Under the pieces are notes generated by a model. It did not search any database, had not been told where the DNA came from, and worked only from the letters and a program-made list of their open reading frames with translations. From Acidobacteriota bacterium (lineage in GTDB: Bacteria; Acidobacteriota; Terriglobia; Bryobacterales; Bryobacteraceae): a stretch of 59,818 bases of DNA. Location of the stretch: NCBI GenBank assembly GCA_016870995.1, contig VFZU01000021.1, forward strand, positions 1 to 59,818. The letters run 5' to 3'. The position numbers were made by a program, and so were the translations under genes. This document shows positions 54,956 to 59,818 of the stretch, one piece after another. Numbering within the stretch: position 1 is the stretch's first letter; each line of letters starts with the position of its first letter.

Positions 54956-57354
54956 TTCGAACCAGGATTGCGCGAAGGCGCGTTCTTGACGTGCTTGTCG
55001 AACCAGCTCGTCATTTCGAACAATACATGTTCAACAGATTCCTTCGCCGAGTAGCCATGCGACTCATGTGGGAGCGTGACATAGCGGACGGTGCCGCCGT
55101 TGCCGCGGATCGCCATAAACATGCGCTCGCTTTGGATCGGGAATGTGCCTTGATTGTTGTCGGCCTCGCCGTGGATCAAAAGAATGGGTTCTTTGATCCG
55201 GTTGGCGATCATAAAGGGCGACATTTTGAGGTAGGTCTCCTGAGCTTCCCAGAAGGTACGACGCTCGCTTTGGAATCCGAATGGAGTCAGCGTGCGGTTG
55301 TACGCTCCGGAGCGGGCAATGCCGGCACGGAACAGATCGGTGTGAGCCAGCAGATTGGCGGTCATGAATGCGCCGTAGCTGTGGCCGCCGACGCCGACGC
55401 GGTCTGGATCGGTGACGCCCATTTCGACGGCTTTGTCGATGGCCGCCTTCGCCGAGGCCGTGAGCTGCTCCACATAAGTGTTGTTAGCCACTTCGAGAGA
55501 ACCCACAATTGGAATCGTTGCGCCGTCGAGGATGGCGTAGCCCTGCGTCAGAAAAAACAGATGTGAGTAGCCATTGATTGTGGTGAAGCGCTTGGTGGAG
55601 CCGCTGATCTGGCCTGCTGTATCAGCATCATCGTATTCGACGGGATAGGCCCAGACCACAGTGGGGAGCTTGGTTCCCTGCTTGTAGCCGGCGGGCAGGT
55701 AGAGCGTGAAGCTCAGCTCGACGCCATCGGGACGCTTATACTTCACAAGCTGTTTCGAGATGCCGCGCAGCTGGGGCGAGGGGTCTTTGAAACTTGTGAA
55801 GGCGGTCATTCCACCCTTGGCATCCCGGATGAAGAAGTTGGGAACTTCAGTGGGGGATTCCCGACGGGTCAGGAAGCGCGAACCATCATCAGTGAGCAAA
55901 GCCACCACGGTTTCGTAGTGGTCGGCGTCGCAATGGAACAATCGTTCCTTCTTGCCGGTAACAGGATCCATGCGATCCAAGAACGGGCGGTCGCCGGTGG
56001 GAGAAGAGCCATTGCCTTCAAGAAACAGATAGCCACCAGATTCTGCAAGAACCCGCTGTCCATTCGGTAGAGTCTCAGTCATGAACTGGCCTGGATTGCG
56101 ATAGCGGTCCTGCATGTTGCGTTCGTTGAGAACCTTGGGTGCAGTGCCTGGCTTGGTGGGGTCAAACAGCAGGGTCCGCAACCAGCGCTTGCTGAACTCC
56201 ATGTCATTGACGATCACAGCATTGCCCTTAGCGCTCCAGAGCAGCGGGCCGGCAAGCCGCTCCTGAATCTTTGCCAGTTCGACCGGCGCAGTTTTGAAGG
56301 GTGCCTTGCTGACGAGAACACGATCACGGTTGGGGACTTTTTCTTTCGGGTTGCCGCCGTCGAGAGCTTCCACCCAATAGAGGCTGGCCGCCTCGGCGGG
56401 ATTCCAGTTCGGGTTGCGCGGACCGGTAGCGACACCACCGATGGGAATGCGTTCCTGCAATGGTAGGCTCGCCACTTTGAATTCGATCAGTCCTGAACGA
56501 TTCCAAACCTCCACCTCACGTGGGAACTGCTGATAGGGCAGAACATAAGAGAAGGGCTTGTGAATCTGGCTGACGAGCATGTGCTGGCCGTCGGGGGAAG
56601 GCTGCTGGCTGACGATCAGGCCCGGCTTGCCGACGGGAGTCAGGGCTCCGTTCGAGACGTTGACGAGTGCAAGTTGCGATTGCGCGAAGTACTCAAAGAG
56701 TTGCTCATCGTAGGGGTTCTTGAGCATGTCCTGATAGGTGCGTGTCGCTCCGGCCTTTCCAGAGGACTCCTGAATGCTGGGTGAGTTTGGCGCCACGGGC
56801 AGTTCTGGCATCTTTCCGCGTGAGGCAGGGACGAGGCGCACGAGCAGCGTGCGCGAATCGGGCATCCAATCGACTGCATCGCCGACGGAGGCGTTCAAGG
56901 CTGCCTTCTCGATTTTCTTCACCCGGCCTGTGGCAGTTTCACCGACCCAAAGCTCGAGGGAGTTTGCGGTTTGGTTCACCACGGAAAAGTAGCGACCGTC
57001 AGGCGACCAGTTGAGTCCGGTGAGGGCAACCTTGGCTGGCAATTCCAGCTTTGTAATCTGCCCGCCGTCAATCTTTTGCAGATACGGCGCGTAGGCATAA
57101 GAAGTGAGGTGAGGACCAGAATTGGCAGGGTCGATTCTGAGACCAGCGATCCTCAGCATTGGCTTGGCAAGATCGGCAATGGTGGGGTTGCGAACCGTCT
57201 CAAGGAACATCACATGCGTCCGGGTCGGATTGACGCTCGGAGTGGGAGTGGACGGTGCGTTCAGGACGTCCAGAATCTCCTTGGGCGGCTTCTGGTAACC
57301 AGTTTGGGCGAAACTGGAAAGGGCGCAAATCAAAATGAAAACAGTTCGACACAT
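54952..57354 (-). CDS. S9-family exported prolyl oligopeptidase-like peptidase
   Basis: From the ATG at 57354 the product is 800 residues with a signal peptide (CRTVFILICALSSFAQ). A beta-propeller region (about 50-560) precedes a C-terminal alpha/beta hydrolase with the full S9 triad: GVGGHSYGAFMTAN (Ser), LLIHGEADNNQGTFP (Asp) and VTLPHESHGY (His). These exported peptidases cleave short peptides, often after proline. Longer starts at 57375 or 57426 are possible but overlap the divergent gene. It is the first gene of a four-gene minus-strand operon. Confidence 0.9.
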   Translation of the reverse strand: MCRTVFILICALSSFAQTGYQKPPKEILDVLNAPSTPTPSVNPTRTHVMFLETVRNPTIADLAKPMLRIAGLRIDPANSGPHLTSYAYAPYLQKIDGGQITKLELPAKVALTGLNWSPDGRYFSVVNQTANSLELWVGETATGRVKKIEKAALNASVGDAVDWMPDSRTLLVRLVPASRGKMPELPVAPNSPSIQESSGKAGATRTYQDMLKNPYDEQLFEYFAQSQLALVNVSNGALTPVGKPGLIVSQQPSPDGQHMLVSQIHKPFSYVLPYQQFPREVEVWNRSGLIEFKVASLPLQERIPIGGVATGPRNPNWNPAEAASLYWVEALDGGNPKEKVPNRDRVLVSKAPFKTAPVELAKIQERLAGPLLWSAKGNAVIVNDMEFSKRWLRTLLFDPTKPGTAPKVLNERNMQDRYRNPGQFMTETLPNGQRVLAESGGYLFLEGNGSSPTGDRPFLDRMDPVTGKKERLFHCDADHYETVVALLTDDGSRFLTRRESPTEVPNFFIRDAKGGMTAFTSFKDPSPQLRGISKQLVKYKRPDGVELSFTLYLPAGYKQGTKLPTVVWAYPVEYDDADTAGQISGSTKRFTTINGYSHLFFLTQGYAILDGATIPIVGSLEVANNTYVEQLTASAKAAIDKAVEMGVTDPDRVGVGGHSYGAFMTANLLAHTDLFRAGIARSGAYNRTLTPFGFQSERRTFWEAQETYLKMSPFMIANRIKEPILLIHGEADNNQGTFPIQSERMFMAIRGNGGTVRYVTLPHESHGYSAKESVEHVLFEMTSWFDKHVKNAPSRNPGSN

Positions 57355-57373
57355 AGCAGAAACATTAGCACGC

Positions 57374-58108
57374 ATGCAGTTGTCGCGGCGAGCACTGTTA
57401 GGGATGCCGCTAGCGGCGAGCGGCAACGGGCAGCCGCGAGAAATCTGGGTCGATCACGATGGTGGTTGGGAAGACATCGCCGCGATCGCCATACTGCTGC
57501 GTTCGCCCGACATTCGAGTCATGGGCATTGCAACAACACCGGGAATTGCAGACCCCAAGACGGCCGCGGCGCGACTGGGTGAACTCCTCGCTGCTTTGCA
57601 GATCAAAGATATTCCGCTCAACCCGGACTTTCCAAATCGCTCTGAGATCCTGGCCACTGGTCCGCTCACCCGTATCGCCCAAATGCTCTCGAAAGGCAAA
57701 GAGCCGAAATCACTCACATGGATGGGTGGAAGCTTGAAGCCCAAGGTGGAGTGGAACGCTGGCGCAAACGCGAAAGCTACCCGGGCAGTTTTCCAGGCGC
57801 GCTTTCCGCTGACCATGTGTCCATTGGACCTTACGGATCAGTTTCCTTCCGATGCCAGCTTTGCTGGATCGAGTGCAACCAGGGTTGTGGCAGAGATCCG
57901 AAAGGCTTACGGAGAGCCTCAGCGCTACCTTTGGGACGAACTCGCCGCGGCCTCACTGGCGGCCCCGGGCTTATTTGAGAAACAGACGATGCAATTGACG
58001 GCCTACAAGCGTGGAGAGATTCGTAAAGGGACGCGCCCGGTCGAGGTACTTACCCGTTGCGATCGACCTGGATTTCAGGCTTTGCTGGCGGCTTCGTTGC
58101 GCTTTTAG
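57374..58108 (+). CDS. Nucleoside-hydrolase-like protein with Tat-like signal
   Basis: The ATG at 57374 is chosen because it begins a twin-arginine-like signal (MQLSRRALLGMPLAASG); a longer frame from 57335 overlaps the divergent S9 gene. The 244-residue product resembles nucleoside hydrolases (IUNH): EIWVDHDGGWEDIAAI stands where DTDxGxDD is expected, ATGPLTRIAQML, and ARFPLTMCPLDLT. The first metal-binding motif has His and Trp instead of the usual Thr and Asp, and the protein is about 60 residues shorter than typical. It may be a degenerate or specialised periplasmic relative. The start lies only 19 bases from the divergent S9 start. Confidence 0.55.
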   Translation: MQLSRRALLGMPLAASGNGQPREIWVDHDGGWEDIAAIAILLRSPDIRVMGIATTPGIADPKTAAARLGELLAALQIKDIPLNPDFPNRSEILATGPLTRIAQMLSKGKEPKSLTWMGGSLKPKVEWNAGANAKATRAVFQARFPLTMCPLDLTDQFPSDASFAGSSATRVVAEIRKAYGEPQRYLWDELAAASLAAPGLFEKQTMQLTAYKRGEIRKGTRPVEVLTRCDRPGFQALLAASLRF

Positions 58109-59495
58109 CGAATCGAGTCGAACGAGTTCTAACTCCTGGCCGAGAGGATTGAACAGCTTCTTCAGTTGTTGCGTCGGCGTATTCCAGTGCAGCGAGCGGC
58201 AGAGATCGCCGCTTTGTTGCCGTTGAGCCGATCGACGCGAGCGACGCGCGAAGCTCACCAGCCAACTCGCTGAGCTGGCTGGAAGTGCCAGCAGTCTCTT
58301 GGGCTGCGGCAGCGAAATGCTGGGTCTCGGTCGAGATGCGGCGCATAGATTCCGAGATCTGCTCGATACCTCCCGCCTGCGATTTGCCGCTTTCGTTAAC
58401 TTGTTCGAGGAGCATTTTCATTTGCTGCGTCGCCGCATTCAACTGAGCAAAGCTAAGTGCGATGTCTTCAATTCCGTGTGCGCTCGATTCCACTTTGCCA
58501 ACGGAATTGGAGATCAGGGTATCGATCTCAGTGGCAGCCTCAGAGGTTCTGACAGCAAGATCTCGAACCTGATCAGCGATCACGCCAAAACCACCCCCGG
58601 AATTGCCGCTGCGGCTGGCCTCAATGCTTGCGTTGACAGCGAGGATGTTGGTTTGCCGCGCGATATCCATCATCAGCTTGACGATTCCCGAGATGCGTTT
58701 GCTGGTTGTAGAAACGGCTTGCATTTCGGCATTGATGCGATCCAGCCGCTCATGAGCTGCCGAGACGTCGTCAACAGTCTTGACGACTTGCTGCTGGGTT
58801 TCAGCAGCGGTTTCAAGATTCTGATTGAGTTGGGTTCGAATTTTCTGGCTGGCCGATGCGATCTGATCGACCATTTCTGCCTGAGTCGCTGCGGTTCGGG
58901 CGAAGTTCTCAACGAAACTTGCGATCTCGCGAGACCCGGCGGCTACCTGTTCGGCCGTGGCACTCACCTGTTCTTCGAGCACACCGCGCATTCGCATTGT
59001 GGCGGCAAACTGGTGCGCGATTAGACAGCAAATCGCCGTTTCGACGACAACGAACACGGCATGTACGACTACGTCGCCAAACGTGGCGTTGTAGTTAAAC
59101 AATGCACGGGGCACCATCCACCAACCCGCCACATGATGAACAGCGATCGTGCCGGCAGCGGCGATCAGACTGGACACGCTGGCAAGATCAGTCAGCACAG
59201 CGAGAAAGCTGAACACGTGGAAGTGATACTCAATCTTGCCGTCACCGAGGAAGATCAACAGCATGGACATCCCCATGGTTGCCGAAGAAATCGATATGGA
59301 CGTGGAAAGGCCAGCCGGGTTGGTGAACACCAGCATCGCAGGCACGGCACAAAGCATCAACGTGCCCAATAGTGCCACCCAGACACTGCCGAGGCCAAAG
59401 GCAGCAAACAAAGTAAAGGCAGGCACATGCAAAGCGAGGATCAAGAGCAAAAAGCGATTCGCTCTGGTTCGGTGCTGGATCTCGAGGGAATTCAT
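58050..59495 (-). CDS. Methyl-accepting chemotaxis protein with membrane-embedded sensor
   Basis: The 481-residue protein has about six N-terminal hydrophobic segments (about 15-170) with an EYHFHVFSFLAVL motif seen in other membrane-embedded sensors of this type. A long signalling coiled coil follows, with the tip IARQTNILAVNASIEASRSG then NSGGGFGVIADQVRDLA. The tip departs from the usual [15 protein letters not shown] at several positions. HAMP is absent. It overlaps the convergent nucleoside-hydrolase-like gene by 59 bases. No che operon lies next to it. Confidence 0.8.
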   Translation of the reverse strand: MNSLEIQHRTRANRFLLLILALHVPAFTLFAAFGLGSVWVALLGTLMLCAVPAMLVFTNPAGLSTSISISSATMGMSMLLIFLGDGKIEYHFHVFSFLAVLTDLASVSSLIAAAGTIAVHHVAGWWMVPRALFNYNATFGDVVVHAVFVVVETAICCLIAHQFAATMRMRGVLEEQVSATAEQVAAGSREIASFVENFARTAATQAEMVDQIASASQKIRTQLNQNLETAAETQQQVVKTVDDVSAAHERLDRINAEMQAVSTTSKRISGIVKLMMDIARQTNILAVNASIEASRSGNSGGGFGVIADQVRDLAVRTSEAATEIDTLISNSVGKVESSAHGIEDIALSFAQLNAATQQMKMLLEQVNESGKSQAGGIEQISESMRRISTETQHFAAAAQETAGTSSQLSELAGELRASLASIGSTATKRRSLPLAALEYADATTEEAVQSSRPGVRTRSTRFAKSATKPPAKPEIQVDRNG

Positions 59496-59703
59496 GGATT
59501 CGGGAGTAACTCTTTCAAACGGAATGCGAGGTTCTCAGCCCGCATCTGTTTCGATGTGGCGCAACCCAGAGTGGGCAAGGCAGCCTGCCTGAGGCGATGT
59601 TCGACATTGAAAAGGATTCTCGACTCCCAATAAGGGGCTCGTTCGTAGCCGCCGGAATATGCAATTCGTCCGGGTTAAGTATTAAGAGTTCTGCAAAAAG
59701 GAA
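59496..59703. other. Non-coding region before the right-edge gene
   Basis: Nothing coding is supported in these 208 bases between the divergent starts of the chemoreceptor gene and the partial gene at the right edge. The last third becomes AT-rich and may be the end of a mobile element. Confidence 0.3.
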
Positions 59704-59760
59704 ATGGGTCATGCTAAACCTTTCACAAATCCGTTAGCGGCGGAGAAAGAGGAAAGGCAG

Positions 59761-59818
59761 ATGACCCGAAAGCAGAATAGCGCAAAAGCGGACTGGAAGG
59801 CAGTGATGGGCCAGGACG
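59761..59818 (+). CDS. Partial gene at right edge, possible IS256-type transposase start
   Basis: An ATG at 59761, with AGAGGAAAGG upstream, opens a frame (MTRKQNSAKADWKAVMGQD) that runs off the window. A longer in-frame start exists at 59704. The opening recalls the first residues of mutator/IS256-type transposases (basic start, then DWxAxMxxD), but nineteen codons cannot identify a family. Confidence 0.35.
   Translation, partial: MTRKQNSAKADWKAVMGQD

Noticed and set aside
1-59818. CRISPR arrays, tRNA or rRNA genes
   Set aside because: No regularly spaced direct repeats and no tRNA cloverleaf or conserved rRNA segments were recognised in the window.

Overview
The window reads as chromosome of an acidobacterium, most likely of the Solibacter/Bryobacter type. 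The basis is the moderately high GC content, tightly overlapping operons, four very large Oar-like TonB-dependent receptors with N-terminal carboxypeptidase-regulatory-like domains, and many exported enzymes (S9 peptidase, acetyl-xylan-esterase-like hydrolase, YdjC-type deacetylase, Tat-exported aminotransferase). This placement is inferred from gene content and style; no rRNA or tRNA gene was seen to confirm it.

Layout. 1-3566 (minus): a translationally coupled run of endonuclease III, a lipoprotein, a GT-C-like membrane protein and the start of a secreted LamG-like protein that runs off the left edge. 3611-6440: a TMTC-like TPR membrane protein, a zinc-ribbon membrane protein and a NadD-like nucleotidyltransferase. 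6398-10022 (minus): an xdhC-mocA-asmA operon joined by ATGA overlaps. 10058-13032 (plus): a HAD phosphatase and a hybrid-histidine-kinase-like protein that has lost its key catalytic residues. 13047-22826 (minus): two paralogous TonB-dependent receptors flanking a SulP transporter and a Tat-exported HisC-like aminotransferase. 23169-25906 (minus): a carbohydrate deacetylase and esterase pair.

26124-33494 (plus) is a complete Pil-Chp-type chemosensory operon: a TPR/zinc-ribbon/receiver protein, a PilH-like receiver, a CheW protein with a duplicated acidic segment, a PilJ-like chemoreceptor and a ChpA-like hybrid CheA. It probably controls type IV pilus motility. 33544-44426 is an accessory stretch: a TPR protein, a ricin-like secreted protein, a VOC protein, a DUF433/DUF5615 toxin-antitoxin-like pair whose toxin carries an amber codon, a di-haem cytochrome c broken at a C7 tract, a third receptor, an IS110-family transposase broken by an opal codon, and a hypothetical protein.

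44566-59818: a fourth receptor with a clear terminator; tlpA-glcD; a pterin operon of two tandem PTPS/QueD paralogues with complementary active-site losses, then folE and a small hypothetical gene; a minus-strand operon of S9 peptidase, bestrophin, SPL-like radical SAM protein and ALDH7-type aldehyde dehydrogenase; a nucleoside-hydrolase-like protein; a membrane chemoreceptor; and the start of a possible transposase at the right edge. Both edges may be mobile-element copies, which would explain where the contig ends.

The items most worth a second look are the PTPS pair at 49915-50756, the pseudo-hybrid kinase at 10681-13032, the Pil-Chp operon with its unusual PilG-like and CheW-like proteins, and the four single-event lesions at about 36639, 37627, 42477 and 53269.
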